DNA of 25,483 bases from Bacteroidaceae bacterium (GCA_017466965.1 JAFTTD010000089.1:1-25483); one strand, 5' to 3'; numbered from the stretch's first letter, positions 1 to 8,827 are shown. Notes: generated by a model from the sequence alone, not told the origin. Program-made: numbers and translations.

Positions 1-28
1 ACAAGTTGTAATTTAACAAACGCTTCAT
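1..28 (-). CDS. Possible 5' end of a gene leaving the window at the left
   Basis: An ATG (minus strand, bases 28-26) opens a frame reading MKRLLNYNL with no stop before the window edge. It is preceded by an A-rich stretch typical of Bacteroidetes starts and by a perfect 12-bp palindrome, TTGTATATACAA, at 30-41. A purine-rich GGAGG-containing stretch lies further upstream at about 50-60, too far away to be a standard ribosome-binding site. Only nine codons are visible, so no function can be given. The call rests mainly on position: a good promoter at 448-477 points this way and no other convincing frame lies between. This could be chance. Confidence 0.3.
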
Positions 29-447
29 TTTGTATATACAATTGCTTCCTCCCTCCTCTAAGATTCTGCTTCAAATGTCAGACTTTGATTGATATATACA
101 AAAAATGCGTGAGGAGAAAATCCTGTTACTCATTCTAAATCCTGAGGTCTTCGCATTACCCGATGTATTAGAACGAGCAACGAAGAAGCCCCACGCAGGA
201 TGTATTATACAAAACATATACACCATCACGTATCTTGGGCAAACAAGATACGTGAATGGTTGCATACTGAGTATATACAAACACGAGGACATCTACATTG
301 CCATTGTTCTGCATACATCGTAGAAGTTGCGAAGTTCCAGGAGTGCAAGAACAAAGCGCAGTAAACGCCTTTCCATATATATAAGACTGACCTTTCCTAA
401 AACAACAACGCATTGCTGTTGTATTACGTTAGTTCAAGTCTCAGCAA
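29..447 (-). other. Structured leader or intergenic region downstream of a leftward promoter
   Basis: No convincing gene was found here. The open frames of 72-81 codons on both strands match nothing I recognise and overlap one another. If the promoter at 448-477 is used, this stretch would be the first ~410 nt of a leftward transcript. It holds a strong hairpin at 223-259 and a smaller one at 402-422. The sequence TATATACA recurs at 33-40, 93-100 and 272-279. It could be a long regulatory 5' leader, a small RNA gene, or a decayed gene; the sequence does not decide. Confidence 0.35.
223..259. other. Strong hairpin, 15 bp with one bulged A
   Basis: CCAT plus CACGTATCTTG (223-237) pairs perfectly with CAAGATACGTG plus ATGG (244-259), apart from one unpaired A at 255. 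The loop is GGCAAA. It has no U-run directly after it in either orientation, so it is not an ordinary intrinsic terminator. It lies midway in the putative leader. Confidence 0.7.
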
Positions 448-477
448 CAAAAGTACAATTTAATTATGAATTTTCAA
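448..477 (-). promoter_or_regulatory. Bacteroidetes-type promoter reading leftward
   Basis: On the minus strand the -7 box TACTTTTG (455-448) matches TAnnTTTG exactly. A TTG (477-475) lies 19 bp upstream of it, the expected -33 spacing. It is positioned to transcribe the 1-447 region. Confidence 0.55.
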
Positions 478-614
478 CACTTGTATCTGTTAATATATGT
501 TAATCACTGTCAAAGTCTAAATAAAGCTTTCAGTCCCACCTTGTCGGCAGTCCGAAGAAATGCGTACTTTTCCTATGGTTAAACTTTTAGTATGGTAACT
601 TAAAGATAGTCAAA
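478..614. other. Intergenic region with nothing recognised
   Basis: AT-rich sequence between the leftward promoter and the terminator of the family 3 hydrolase gene. No open frame, repeat or structure of note was found. Confidence 0.5.
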
Positions 615-649
615 ATAGGGCTGACTTCCAAATCGGAAGACAGCCCTAT
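612..649 (-). terminator. Probable terminator of the family 3 hydrolase gene
   Basis: ATAGGGCTG, an A-A mismatch and CTTCC (615-629) pair with GGAAG and CAGCCCTAT (635-649), forming a 9 + 5 bp stem. It begins 23 nt past the stop codon. The tail on the minus strand is only a short TTTT, so termination strength is uncertain. Confidence 0.6.
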
Positions 650-671
650 CATTATAAAGGTAACTTAATTT

Positions 672-2834
672 TTAGTGAATAGTAACTATTTTGTTGTGGT
701 TGTCATCGGCAGATGAGGAGAGATAGAGTTTGCATTTGCCTTTATATTCTTTCCATTTGTTTTCTTTTGTTGAGAAATAGTGGAAATCTACTTTGCTGAG
801 GTCAAAGCTTACAGTCTTTGTTTCGCCTGCCTTAAGTGAAATCTTTGTGAAGTCTTTGAGTTCCTTTTGTGGACTGTCTTCGTCACATTCGTCAAGACCA
901 GCGTAGAGCTGTATCGTTTCTTTGCCGTCCATCTTGCCTGTATTGGTAATGTTGATGCTTACGATGTTTCCGTTTATCGTTGGTTTGCCATATTTGAATG
1001 TTGTGTATGACAGTCCGAAGCCGAACGGGAACTGTGCCTTCACCTTGTTTGTTGTGAAGTGGCGGTAGCCTACGTATATGTCTTCCTTATATGTCACCTG
1101 CTTGTTTACGCCTGGATATGCTTCTTTTCCATATTTCACGTATGGATAGTCTTCATACTTCTTGGCAATGGTTATAGGGAGTTTTCCGCTTGGATTAACT
1201 TTTCCGGTCAATACGTTGACGAGCGCTGTTCCGGCTTCGCTGCCGAGATACCAGCACTGCAGAAGGGCCTGGATGTTGTTGAGCCACGGCATAGCGTACG
1301 GATTGCCGGCGAAGTTTGCCACGATGATATTCTTCTGTACTTTCGCGAGTTCGGCAATGAGTTCGTTCTGTCCGTATGATAGATTGTATTCTCTACGGTC
1401 GCTGTTCTCGCAGTCTTGTCCGTGGTTCTTGTTCATTCCGCCTACATAGATGATAAGATCCGCATTTTTGGCTTTCTCTATTGCTTCTTGCTTCAGACTG
1501 TCGATTATTTGTTTGTTGACTTTGTCCTGGCGTTCGTAAATAGTGCGTCCTGAATCATATCCTTTTGCATAGTCTATCTTGTTGCCGAATGTCTTTTTCA
1601 GTGCATCGAGCGGTGAGATATCCCTGAGAGTCTTGAGTTCGCTGGAGCCGCCGCCTTTTGTGAGTGAGCGAGTGGCATTTTCGCCTACGACGAGGATGCG
1701 GTCGTATTTGGAGGCATCAAGCGGAAGGATGTTGGCATTGTTTTTTAGAAGAACGATTCCTTCTTCTGCCACACGGCGACATACGTCGTAGTGTGCTTCA
1801 GAGCAAAGTGAACCTATGACTCTGTTGGGATTCATGCTTGTGAGGAACATTGTTCGCAGTACTCGGCGCACTTTCTCATCGAGTACGGACATTGGCAGTT
1901 TGCCCTCGTTGATGAGTTTTTCGAATGGGTCGCCAAGGAAGTAGTCGTCGTATCCAAAATCTTTTTTTCCGCCTTTGCTTACAGCATATGTTCCCATCTC
2001 TATGTCAAGGCCTCCTGTGGCTGCCTGCCATGTGTCTGTGGTTCCGTCCCAGTCGCTGATGAGAGCACCCTTGAACCCCCACTCTTCTTTCAGAATCTTG
2101 TTGAGAAGTTCGTCGTTCTGGCACATGTGAACATTATTCCACAATGAATATGAACCCATAACGGTCCATACGCCCGCTTCCTGCACCGCTTTCTTGAATG
2201 CCGGCAGATAGATTTCGCGGAGGGCACGGTTGCTTACATTCACATTCACAGTGAACCGGTCTGTCTCCTGGTTGTTGAGCGCGAAGTGCTTCACACAGCA
2301 TGCCACACCGTTTTTCTGTGCCGACTTGATGTATGGCACAATCATTTCGCCTGCAAGATATGGGTCTTCACCGAGATATTCGAACGCACGCCCGTTGACA
2401 GCTGTTCGTGCTATGTTGACTCCCGGGCCGAGAATGATGTTCTTGTCGCGGAAGGCAAATTCTTCGCTCAGGGCGTTGCCATATTCTGATGATATTTCGC
2501 GGTTCCAGGTTGAAGCAAGGCATGTGAGTGAAGGGAATGCCACAACGGAATCGTTGGTCCATTTTGCAGGGCTCCATTCGTTCCATTGCAGTTCTTCGCG
2601 CACTCCGTGAGGTCCGTCGTCCATATTTAGCTGGCGAATGCCGAGACGGGGTACTCCGGCGCTTGTGAACTTGCTTTGCGCATGCAGCACCTTTATCTTC
2701 TCATGAGTGGTCATTCTGCCTAGTGCATCCTCTATCCTTTCTTCAATGGGTGCATTTGTGTCAAGATATTTTTGAGCCTGTGTGGTCAGCGAAAATGTTG
2801 CCATCAGCACTGTCGCTAAGATTGATAGTTTCAT
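672..2834 (-). CDS. Secreted glycoside hydrolase family 3 enzyme (beta-glucosidase/beta-xylosidase type)
   Basis: This 720-residue protein starts with a Sec signal peptide (residues 1 to about 20, ending TTQA), so it should act in the periplasm or outside the cell. The N-terminal barrel has the family's substrate-site motifs: KHFALNNQE at 182-190 and the nucleophile motif SDWDG with Asp261. The second, alpha/beta domain runs from about 355 to 560; Glu476, near DCENSDR, is a candidate acid/base. The motif PFGFGLSYTTF (603-613) leads into a C-terminal fibronectin-III-like domain ending at residue 720. The length is usual for the three-domain type. Family 3 covers beta-glucosidases, beta-xylosidases and alpha-L-arabinofuranosidases. 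The neighbouring family 43 and 127 genes favour an arabinan or xylan side-chain role, but substrate cannot be read from sequence. A perfect -7 box lies 50 bp upstream. Confidence 0.9.
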   Translation of the reverse strand: MKLSILATVLMATFSLTTQAQKYLDTNAPIEERIEDALGRMTTHEKIKVLHAQSKFTSAGVPRLGIRQLNMDDGPHGVREELQWNEWSPAKWTNDSVVAFPSLTCLASTWNREISSEYGNALSEEFAFRDKNIILGPGVNIARTAVNGRAFEYLGEDPYLAGEMIVPYIKSAQKNGVACCVKHFALNNQETDRFTVNVNVSNRALREIYLPAFKKAVQEAGVWTVMGSYSLWNNVHMCQNDELLNKILKEEWGFKGALISDWDGTTDTWQAATGGLDIEMGTYAVSKGGKKDFGYDDYFLGDPFEKLINEGKLPMSVLDEKVRRVLRTMFLTSMNPNRVIGSLCSEAHYDVCRRVAEEGIVLLKNNANILPLDASKYDRILVVGENATRSLTKGGGSSELKTLRDISPLDALKKTFGNKIDYAKGYDSGRTIYERQDKVNKQIIDSLKQEAIEKAKNADLIIYVGGMNKNHGQDCENSDRREYNLSYGQNELIAELAKVQKNIIVANFAGNPYAMPWLNNIQALLQCWYLGSEAGTALVNVLTGKVNPSGKLPITIAKKYEDYPYVKYGKEAYPGVNKQVTYKEDIYVGYRHFTTNKVKAQFPFGFGLSYTTFKYGKPTINGNIVSINITNTGKMDGKETIQLYAGLDECDEDSPQKELKDFTKISLKAGETKTVSFDLSKVDFHYFSTKENKWKEYKGKCKLYLSSSADDNHNKIVTIH

Positions 2835-2883
2835 AAGTATAGTTTTTAGGTTTTGTAAAGATTCTTTTATATGCTTGCATCTG

Positions 2884-2891
2884 CAAAGATA
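2884..2891 (-). promoter_or_regulatory. -7 box of the family 3 hydrolase gene
   Basis: The minus strand reads TATCTTTG, an exact match to TAnnTTTG, 50 bp before the start codon. No clear -33 TTTG was found at the usual distance. Confidence 0.5.
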
Positions 2892-2971
2892 TGTTTTTTG
2901 CTTTAATATCTATGGGAGGGATTGTTGAAAAATGGGTTTGATGTGATTAAAGTTTTGTTTCACTGCATTAA

Positions 2972-3007
2972 ACGACAAAAGGGAACCAGATGATTCCCCT
3001 TTGTCGT
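2972..3007 (-). terminator. Hairpin downstream of the family 43 gene
   Basis: ACGACAAA and GGGAA pair with TTCCC and TTTGTCGT, with a single A-C mismatch and an 8-nt loop. It starts 15 nt after the stop codon at 3023. The U-run after it on the minus strand is weak, so it may act as a weak terminator or protect the 3' end of the transcript. Confidence 0.5.
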
Positions 3008-3022
3008 GGTTGTTTGATATGA

Positions 3023-5899
3023 TTAATAAACAACTTTCTTTCCGTCAATGATATACATATTTCCTTTGACCGGCGTGCTTACTTTGCGTCCGGTGAAATC
3101 GTATATTCCTTTGAATCTCACGTTTGCAGGTTTTGTTTCTGTGAAGATGTCGTCGATGGAGCTTGCTGTGCCTTTAGTGAAGTCTGTCACACGGTTGCGC
3201 ATCTTCCATAGGTTGAGTACTTCCGACATTGACATTTCACGGTCGTAAATCAGAAGGTCGTCGAAACAGATGTCTGCAGAGCCCCACAGAGAGCCGTAGC
3301 CGAAATAGAAATTAGGGCATAGCTCTATGTTGTCAATGATTTCGTTGAAATCGAACTGTCCGCGTTTTGTTATTTCGGAGCCATTCTGCTCACCATTGTA
3401 TTTGTAGCTGATGTTATTCTTCTTGCTTAAGTTTACATACATCGTAAGACCGCCGTCACGAGAGAGTGTCAGTGTTACCATGCACCATTCTCCTGTAGGG
3501 ATGTAGTTCGTTACAAATGTGTCAGGGTGATTTATGTCGAGCCAGCTCTCATTTCCGTTTCTGTATCCGACGTGCGCATTGCCTGTCATGTAAAAGCGTA
3601 TTCTCTTTCCTGGATTGTAGAAGGCGCATATCGCGTCCCACAGGTTTGTTTCATTGCATTTGAGCCAGAATGAAATAGTGAATCCGTTCTCTATTTTCTT
3701 TTCGTAGAATGGATTAGGAACTACTGTATAGCTTTCATTTCCGTTTGACCCCAATTGCTGGTGGAAGAAACTTCCGTTTCTGAGACTGTCTTCTTCCAAT
3801 TCAGTGCTCTTAGCGCTTCCTCTTCTGCGTCTTGTGGCTTTCTCTTCGCTGTTGTATGCATTAATGCTTGCAATAGAGTCGAAGTCATAGTATGAAACAA
3901 TTCCTTCAAGATGAGATTTGTCTTCGTTGGTATCAGGCATGACGTTGACAGTGAGGGTGTCTGCCCAGTAGTATTTTCCTGAAGAGATTTTGACTGTAAG
4001 CTCAACAGTTTCTTTCTCCGTCAGGCCTTCAGGATTGTAGAAACCTTTGTTCGACAGAATCTTCGGATTGCTTGAAGTCCATTCCAGGTTTATGCCTGTA
4101 TTGAGCTTCATGTCGTAAAGATTGAGGTTGGCGCTTACAGACTGATTGTTTCGAACGTTGATAGTGCTGTTGTTCAGTTGGTATGCAAGATTGTATTCGT
4201 CTCTCATCTTGTATCCCCAAATGTTAACTCCCGACTTGTTGCTTGCTGTGAAGCTGATGGCTTTGATAGTTGTTGGTTCCATGTGTTGTTCCACAAGTAC
4301 TCCGTCGTATGTTGTTGCGCCTAAAATTATCTGCACAAAAGATGTACCTTCTTTTACACTCCATTTTCCTTTGTAAGCTCCTGTTATTGTGCCATCAGCG
4401 TTGAGTTCGATGCTTACAGGCAAAACTTCCTCGCCGTTCTTGTGGTCCATGGAATATTTGTGTACGAGTAGTTTGTAGTGGCCGATGATTTCTTCTGTTG
4501 TAAACATCTCTTTGGTTCTGATGTCTTCGTCTGTAGTTGTCTCGCCTGTATATTCAAACGGTGCAGCTACGAGCCAGTCATTTTCATTGAGAAAAAGCTG
4601 ATGCACTCTTACCTGGTGTTCTTCTGTTCCTTTGTTGAATCTGGTATGATAAACAAGATAAGTTTTACCATCTTCGGCAGCAATGACAGAGTTGTGTCCT
4701 TGTGCTCTTTCTCCGCGTGTCATGAATCCCCATTTGTCGTATGGTCCGATGAGCTTGTTTCCTCGTGTGTCGCAGTTTACGCCGAAATTGGTTGCTCCGG
4801 AAGTATAGATTGCATTTATGCCTTTAGAATCTACGTACGGGCCATTAGGGTTCTTTGAACGGAATAGTCTCATTTCGTAGCCTCCATTAGCTTCAAGACC
4901 TCCGTTTGTGACAAACAGATAGTAGTAATCTCCAATATGTTCAATGTATGGACCTTCGCCTGACACCCAGAATCCACCAGCAACCTTCTTTCCGAAATAT
5001 GGGTCTGATGTGCAAGCTCTGCCTTTGCTGTCGTAGTCGCTTGAATACTTCACGTCGTAGTCTCTCAGACCGTTTTCTTCATTGAGTTCAAGCATGTATA
5101 GTCCGCCAAACCATGAGCCATAGACCATCCACAGTTTGCCTTCCTCGTCAAAGAACACGCAAGGGTCAATGGAGTTAAGCCACTGATGTCCCCATGAATT
5201 TCCTTGGTTGTAGCGTGCAGGAAGTGCGGACAGTTTGCCGAGAACGAGTTCCATATCTGTTTTCTTGTATGAGATTCTGCTGTCGCTTGCGTTCAGGAAT
5301 CCTGAATATACAACAGGACCTTGATATACAAACGGTCCTTCAATGTTGTCTGATGTTAGCAGAATTATTACAGAGTTGTATGTAGGACCATTGATGCTGA
5401 GATATTGGCACCATTTTTTCATGTGCGGGTTGTAGATAATGTCTGGTGCCCACATATTGCCTCCAACGTCCCATCCGCCGTAAGCGCCAGCCCACTCTGC
5501 AGCATCAAAGTTTCCAAATTGAACTTCTTTTCCGTCTATGGTGATGGTTTTGGTTTGGTTTGTAACAAAAGCGCTTGCATTGGAAACATTGCTGGTTATC
5601 GTTCCTGATGAATTTATTTCGCCCCATGGAGAACTGAATCCTGTCCAGTTCTGAAGGTCGGCCGATCTTCCGGTACCCCGGTGCGTGCCGTATATGTAGT
5701 ATTGTTTGCTTTCCGGGTCGTAAGTGATTGAAGGGTCATGAATTGTGATATGTCTGAGACTTTTGCTTGTGTACATTGTTTGTGCTTGTGCTTTTGTTAT
5801 TTGCACTTCTTGTGCATAGCTTATATTGGTTGAAGCAAAAGCAACGAATGTCATAAGCAACGCCTTTCCAATTCTTTTTGTATTATGTTTGTTTTTCAT
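3023..5899 (-). CDS. Secreted multidomain family 43 arabinanase-type enzyme with LamG-like domain
   Basis: 958 residues with a signal peptide ending around SYAQ (29-30). The five-bladed family 43 domain (about 50-450) shows the expected catalytic triad: Asp55 in HDPSI (base), Asp245 in SIDP (pKa modulator) and Glu315 in SGEGP (acid). It also has the WAPDI motif at 150-154 and His402 in GHNSV, typical of endo-1,5-alpha-L-arabinanases. A beta-rich domain of the kind that follows such arabinanases spans about 465-565. Then come a degenerate bacterial Ig-like domain (about 570-655), a concanavalin/LamG-like domain (about 665-900) and a C-terminal tail with GIYDFTGRKV and IIDGKKV (931-958), resembling the tails of secreted Bacteroidetes proteins. 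An Arg-rich linker (R690-R693) precedes the LamG-like part. Likely action: cutting arabinan backbones outside the cell. Exact linkage is inferred from family. Confidence 0.88.
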   Translation of the reverse strand: MKNKHNTKRIGKALLMTFVAFASTNISYAQEVQITKAQAQTMYTSKSLRHITIHDPSITYDPESKQYYIYGTHRGTGRSADLQNWTGFSSPWGEINSSGTITSNVSNASAFVTNQTKTITIDGKEVQFGNFDAAEWAGAYGGWDVGGNMWAPDIIYNPHMKKWCQYLSINGPTYNSVIILLTSDNIEGPFVYQGPVVYSGFLNASDSRISYKKTDMELVLGKLSALPARYNQGNSWGHQWLNSIDPCVFFDEEGKLWMVYGSWFGGLYMLELNEENGLRDYDVKYSSDYDSKGRACTSDPYFGKKVAGGFWVSGEGPYIEHIGDYYYLFVTNGGLEANGGYEMRLFRSKNPNGPYVDSKGINAIYTSGATNFGVNCDTRGNKLIGPYDKWGFMTRGERAQGHNSVIAAEDGKTYLVYHTRFNKGTEEHQVRVHQLFLNENDWLVAAPFEYTGETTTDEDIRTKEMFTTEEIIGHYKLLVHKYSMDHKNGEEVLPVSIELNADGTITGAYKGKWSVKEGTSFVQIILGATTYDGVLVEQHMEPTTIKAISFTASNKSGVNIWGYKMRDEYNLAYQLNNSTINVRNNQSVSANLNLYDMKLNTGINLEWTSSNPKILSNKGFYNPEGLTEKETVELTVKISSGKYYWADTLTVNVMPDTNEDKSHLEGIVSYYDFDSIASINAYNSEEKATRRRRGSAKSTELEEDSLRNGSFFHQQLGSNGNESYTVVPNPFYEKKIENGFTISFWLKCNETNLWDAICAFYNPGKRIRFYMTGNAHVGYRNGNESWLDINHPDTFVTNYIPTGEWCMVTLTLSRDGGLTMYVNLSKKNNISYKYNGEQNGSEITKRGQFDFNEIIDNIELCPNFYFGYGSLWGSADICFDDLLIYDREMSMSEVLNLWKMRNRVTDFTKGTASSIDDIFTETKPANVRFKGIYDFTGRKVSTPVKGNMYIIDGKKVVY

Positions 5900-5970
5900 A
5901 TTATTACACTTTAATTCCCTAAAATTAAATAGCTCTTATCCTTTGCCTGTTCTTTGTTATATTCTGAAAT

Positions 5971-6019
5971 TTACAATAAACGGTAAATGTCAAGGAGACA
6001 TCTACCGTTTTTATTGTAA
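5971..6019 (-). terminator. Terminator of the family 127 gene
   Basis: A long hairpin: TTACAATAAA, CGGTA and ATGTC on the left pair with GACAT, TACCG and TTTATTGTAA on the right. It has a 2-nt bulge, one mismatch and loop AAGGA. It begins 12 nt past the stop codon, and the minus-strand side is U-rich, so it fits an intrinsic terminator separating this gene from the family 43 gene. Confidence 0.7.
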
Positions 6020-6030
6020 TATGTTATGTT

Positions 6031-8526
6031 TTACTTAACGCTCCATTCAAATACTCCGCATGAATGACGTTCTGGCTGTACGATTTCAAGCTTCATTTCT
6101 GAAGTCTTCACAGGGTCGAAGTTTACTGAACAAGCAACTCCCTTGTTGCAAGGGTAACCTGTAGGGTTCTTTACTTCTTCCCATTCGCCTGCGTTGTTCT
6201 TGTAATAGAGTTTCCATGATTTTGGAACTCGGCATCCGCCCCAAGGACCATCGTCAAACCAATACACTGTTGAGCTGCTGATTGTAGCAGGCTCTTTGAA
6301 TGTGTAAGAAAGCCACTCTGTTGAGTTGTTCTTTGGCCACCAGTGAGTGTAAGGGATTGAACGGTCGTTGCCATCAGATGGAACGAGACGGTCGTTGATA
6401 GAATTTCTTGAAGGAATTCTTGAAGACGCGTTTATCTTGCTCTCTGAAGCTATTGATGGTGGAAGCTTAGGGTTTGTAGCGTTGAGGTCGATTGGAATCC
6501 ATACTGTCATGTTACCGTTTCCGCGGTGTGCCCATGCATAGTAAGGGATGAGTACAAGACTTTCGTCTGTTGTTGTAAGACGGCCGTTTGTATCAAAGTT
6601 AAGAGTCTGGGCGTTAGTTGTGAGTGTCTGAACGGTTGTGTTCATGATTTCCTTGTTGCCCATAACGAACTTAGGTTCCTGATTGATAAGAACGCTGAGA
6701 ACGTCGCATGTGTTGTCTGGATGTTCAGCACAGTAAACGAGTGGTCCACGCTCAACTGATACGCGTCCCTTATCTGCTGCTACGAGTCCGTTAGCCTTCA
6801 CGATGCGTGGTTCCATGTCGAAGTGAACTTCAACTTTGTCACCCTTCTTCCATTTGCGGTCGATAACGAAGTAACCGTCCTTGAGTTCGCTCTTTACTTC
6901 TTCGCCATTTACTTTTACAGAATAGCTGAGGTGCTTGCCGTCAGCATAGTTGTAAAGGTTGCTTGGTACTACCTGGCCTCTTACCCATCCTGGAATACGG
7001 ATGTTGAGAGCGAACTGGCTGTTTGCCTTCAACATGTTCATTGTGATGTCACCATCCCAAGGGTAGTTTGTAACCTGCTGGAATTCTACATTCTTGCCAC
7101 CAACTTTAACTTTTGCTGTGTTACCCATGAAGAGGTTCACGTAGAAGTTATTGTCCTTAACTGCGTAAACGTACTGAGGAACTGATGGCATGAAACGTGC
7201 TGCGTTACTTGGACAGCAAGCACATCCGAACCATGCCTGACGCTGGTGCTGACCCATTGACTGAAGTGGGTTTGGATAGAAGAAGCGTCCACCGTCAATT
7301 GAGATACCTGAGATAACACCGTTGTAGAGTGTACGTTCGAGTGCATCGTAGTACTTGCTTTCTCCATGGAGAAGGAAAAGGCGGTAGTTGAGATATACCT
7401 GAGCAATAGCAGCGCAAGTTTCGCAATATGCTGACATGTTAGGAAGTTCGTAGTTTGCTCCGAATGCTTCACCGCTTGATGTTGCTCCCACACCACCTGT
7501 TATGTAATATTTCTTTGTGATGATGTTGTCCCAAATACGGTCGATAGCCTCGATATAGCCCTTGTCGCCTGTGAGAGCTGCAACGTCAGCCATACCTGCA
7601 TACATGTAACCGGCACGTACTGCGTGACCTACGGCTTCATCCTGCTCAAGTACAGGCTTGTGTGCCTGGCTGTACTCGCTGAGCTGGTGGTAATATCCGT
7701 CCTTATCCCACATTCTGCCACGCTTTGTTTCCCATGTTGGATCTTTCTTACCACGCTTGTCAAGGAAGAACTTCGCCATGTCAAGATATTCCTTCTTTCC
7801 TGTTGCGATGTAAAGTTTTGCAAGACCCATTTCTGCAATCTGGTGTCCTGGAACAACGCTTGCCTGACCTGGCTTGTCGCCTACTTCGCGAACAACGCAG
7901 TCTGCATATTTCATAGCGATGTTGAGGAGGCTCTTCTTGCCTGTTGCGTAGTAGTGTGCAACAGCTGCTTCGCAAAGGTGACCAAGGTTGTAGAACTCAT
8001 GGCTGAGGTCTTCAACCATCTCCCAGCGTTTTGTTCCTGCCCATCCGTGTGGATGCTCAGGATTTTGAGTGCGTGCAGTGAAGAGGTATCCGTCTGGCTC
8101 TTGTGCAGAAGCTATGACTGCAATTACAGAGTCGCAGTATTTGTCAAGGCTCTTGCCTTTGAATTTTGCATTTGGATAAGTCTGAAGCAAGTAGCTTGCA
8201 CCTTCAAGTGTCTTGTATGGGTCTGTATCGTCGAAAGAGTAACCCATTACGCCGTCAACCTTGAACACTTTTGAAGGGTCTTTCAGATGCTCTGCCGCGT
8301 TTGAGAAGTTTGTGTAACGATTTTCGCTTTCACATTTGCTGAAAGCCAATGGGATAGTAACGTCGCGGCTTGCCTGCAGACGCTGTCCCCAGAATGTAGA
8401 TGGAGTTACTTTCACGCTTGTGAAAGGTACCTGTGTGATAGGATAGCCTGAATTATCCTGAGCTACCGCACCTCCTGTTGCCAATACAGCCAACAGTGAG
8501 AAAATTGTAAATCTTTTGATATTCAT
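6031..8526 (-). CDS. Secreted family 127 beta-L-arabinofuranosidase-type enzyme
   Basis: 831 residues, with a signal peptide of about 22 residues ending AVAQ. The (alpha/alpha)6 barrel contains the family's unusual zinc-cysteine active site: Glu353 in SGEAF (acid/base candidate), Glu369 and Cys371 in CETC, and Cys437-Cys438 in CACCP. The spacing of the first three residues equals that of the characterised Bifidobacterium enzyme HypBA1 (E322, E338, C340); Cys437 corresponds to its nucleophile Cys417. These enzymes release beta-linked L-arabinofuranose from plant glycoproteins and pectin side chains by a retaining mechanism. Residues from about 715 to 831 look like an added beta-sandwich (discoidin/F5-8C-like) binding domain. 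Family 146 shares the active-site layout and is the main alternative. The gene has its own promoter and terminator. Confidence 0.88.
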   Translation of the reverse strand: MNIKRFTIFSLLAVLATGGAVAQDNSGYPITQVPFTSVKVTPSTFWGQRLQASRDVTIPLAFSKCESENRYTNFSNAAEHLKDPSKVFKVDGVMGYSFDDTDPYKTLEGASYLLQTYPNAKFKGKSLDKYCDSVIAVIASAQEPDGYLFTARTQNPEHPHGWAGTKRWEMVEDLSHEFYNLGHLCEAAVAHYYATGKKSLLNIAMKYADCVVREVGDKPGQASVVPGHQIAEMGLAKLYIATGKKEYLDMAKFFLDKRGKKDPTWETKRGRMWDKDGYYHQLSEYSQAHKPVLEQDEAVGHAVRAGYMYAGMADVAALTGDKGYIEAIDRIWDNIITKKYYITGGVGATSSGEAFGANYELPNMSAYCETCAAIAQVYLNYRLFLLHGESKYYDALERTLYNGVISGISIDGGRFFYPNPLQSMGQHQRQAWFGCACCPSNAARFMPSVPQYVYAVKDNNFYVNLFMGNTAKVKVGGKNVEFQQVTNYPWDGDITMNMLKANSQFALNIRIPGWVRGQVVPSNLYNYADGKHLSYSVKVNGEEVKSELKDGYFVIDRKWKKGDKVEVHFDMEPRIVKANGLVAADKGRVSVERGPLVYCAEHPDNTCDVLSVLINQEPKFVMGNKEIMNTTVQTLTTNAQTLNFDTNGRLTTTDESLVLIPYYAWAHRGNGNMTVWIPIDLNATNPKLPPSIASESKINASSRIPSRNSINDRLVPSDGNDRSIPYTHWWPKNNSTEWLSYTFKEPATISSSTVYWFDDGPWGGCRVPKSWKLYYKNNAGEWEEVKNPTGYPCNKGVACSVNFDPVKTSEMKLEIVQPERHSCGVFEWSVK

Positions 8527-8562
8527 TTAGAACAGGTTAATTTGGTTAAGTAATATTCGGTT

Positions 8563-8595
8563 CAAAGATAAATAATTTTTTACATATTAAACCAA
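8563..8595 (-). promoter_or_regulatory. Promoter of the family 127 gene
   Basis: Minus-strand -7 box TATCTTTG at 8570-8563 is exact. A TTG at 8595-8593, 22 bp further up, could serve as the -33 element. The -7 box lies 37 bp before the start codon. Confidence 0.55.
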
Positions 8596-8672
8596 TTTTT
8601 GTTACTAATATTGATTAATATGTGTTCTTTTTATCTTTTAAACAAAAATGTTGTTTGTTTATTTTAGCAATA

Positions 8673-8699
8673 AAGGGTGAGGAAAGCTTCCCCACCCTT
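8673..8699 (-). terminator. Probable terminator downstream of the metalloprotease gene
   Basis: AAGGGTG and GGAA pair with TTCC and CACCCTT, with one A-C mismatch and a 3-nt loop (AGC). It lies about 130 nt past the metalloprotease stop and upstream of the next promoter. The U-tract is poor on the minus strand. Confidence 0.45.
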
Positions 8700-8727
8700 A
8701 CTGTTTATTAGCTATTAAGATTATTAT

Positions 8728-8816
8728 TATATGAGTTTTTTGTGTATGAATACCGCTCTGTTATGAAGGCGATGTTCTTTAGAACAAAATGTTCTGAATT
8801 CAGAAAAACTCACATA
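8728..8816 (-). repeat. Long imperfect inverted repeat in the metalloprotease 3' region
   Basis: 8728-8740 pairs with 8804-8816 (12 of 13 positions). Inside are a 15-nt palindrome AGAACAaaaTGTTCT at 8781-8795 and a perfect 14-bp palindrome TTCTGAATTCAGAA at 8792-8805. It begins right after the stop codon at 8828, so it would form at the mRNA 3' end. Confidence 0.55.
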
Positions 8817-8827
8817 CTCATAATTTT

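Larger units (their letters stand above)
8596..8827. other. Intergenic region with two structured elements
   Basis: The stretch between the family 127 promoter and the metalloprotease stop holds no gene. It contains a compact hairpin at 8673-8699 and a long imperfect fold at 8728-8816, both described separately. The rest is AT-rich. Confidence 0.5.

Noticed and set aside
71..413. Overlapping short open frames on both strands (72-81 codons)
   Set aside because: They overlap each other, match no family I know, and span a strong hairpin; none has a convincing start context.
7624..8274. 216-codon open frame antisense to the family 127 gene
   Set aside because: It is a mirror of a high-confidence enzyme gene, is cysteine- and valine-rich in a way typical of antisense frames, and has no promoter or homology that I recognise.
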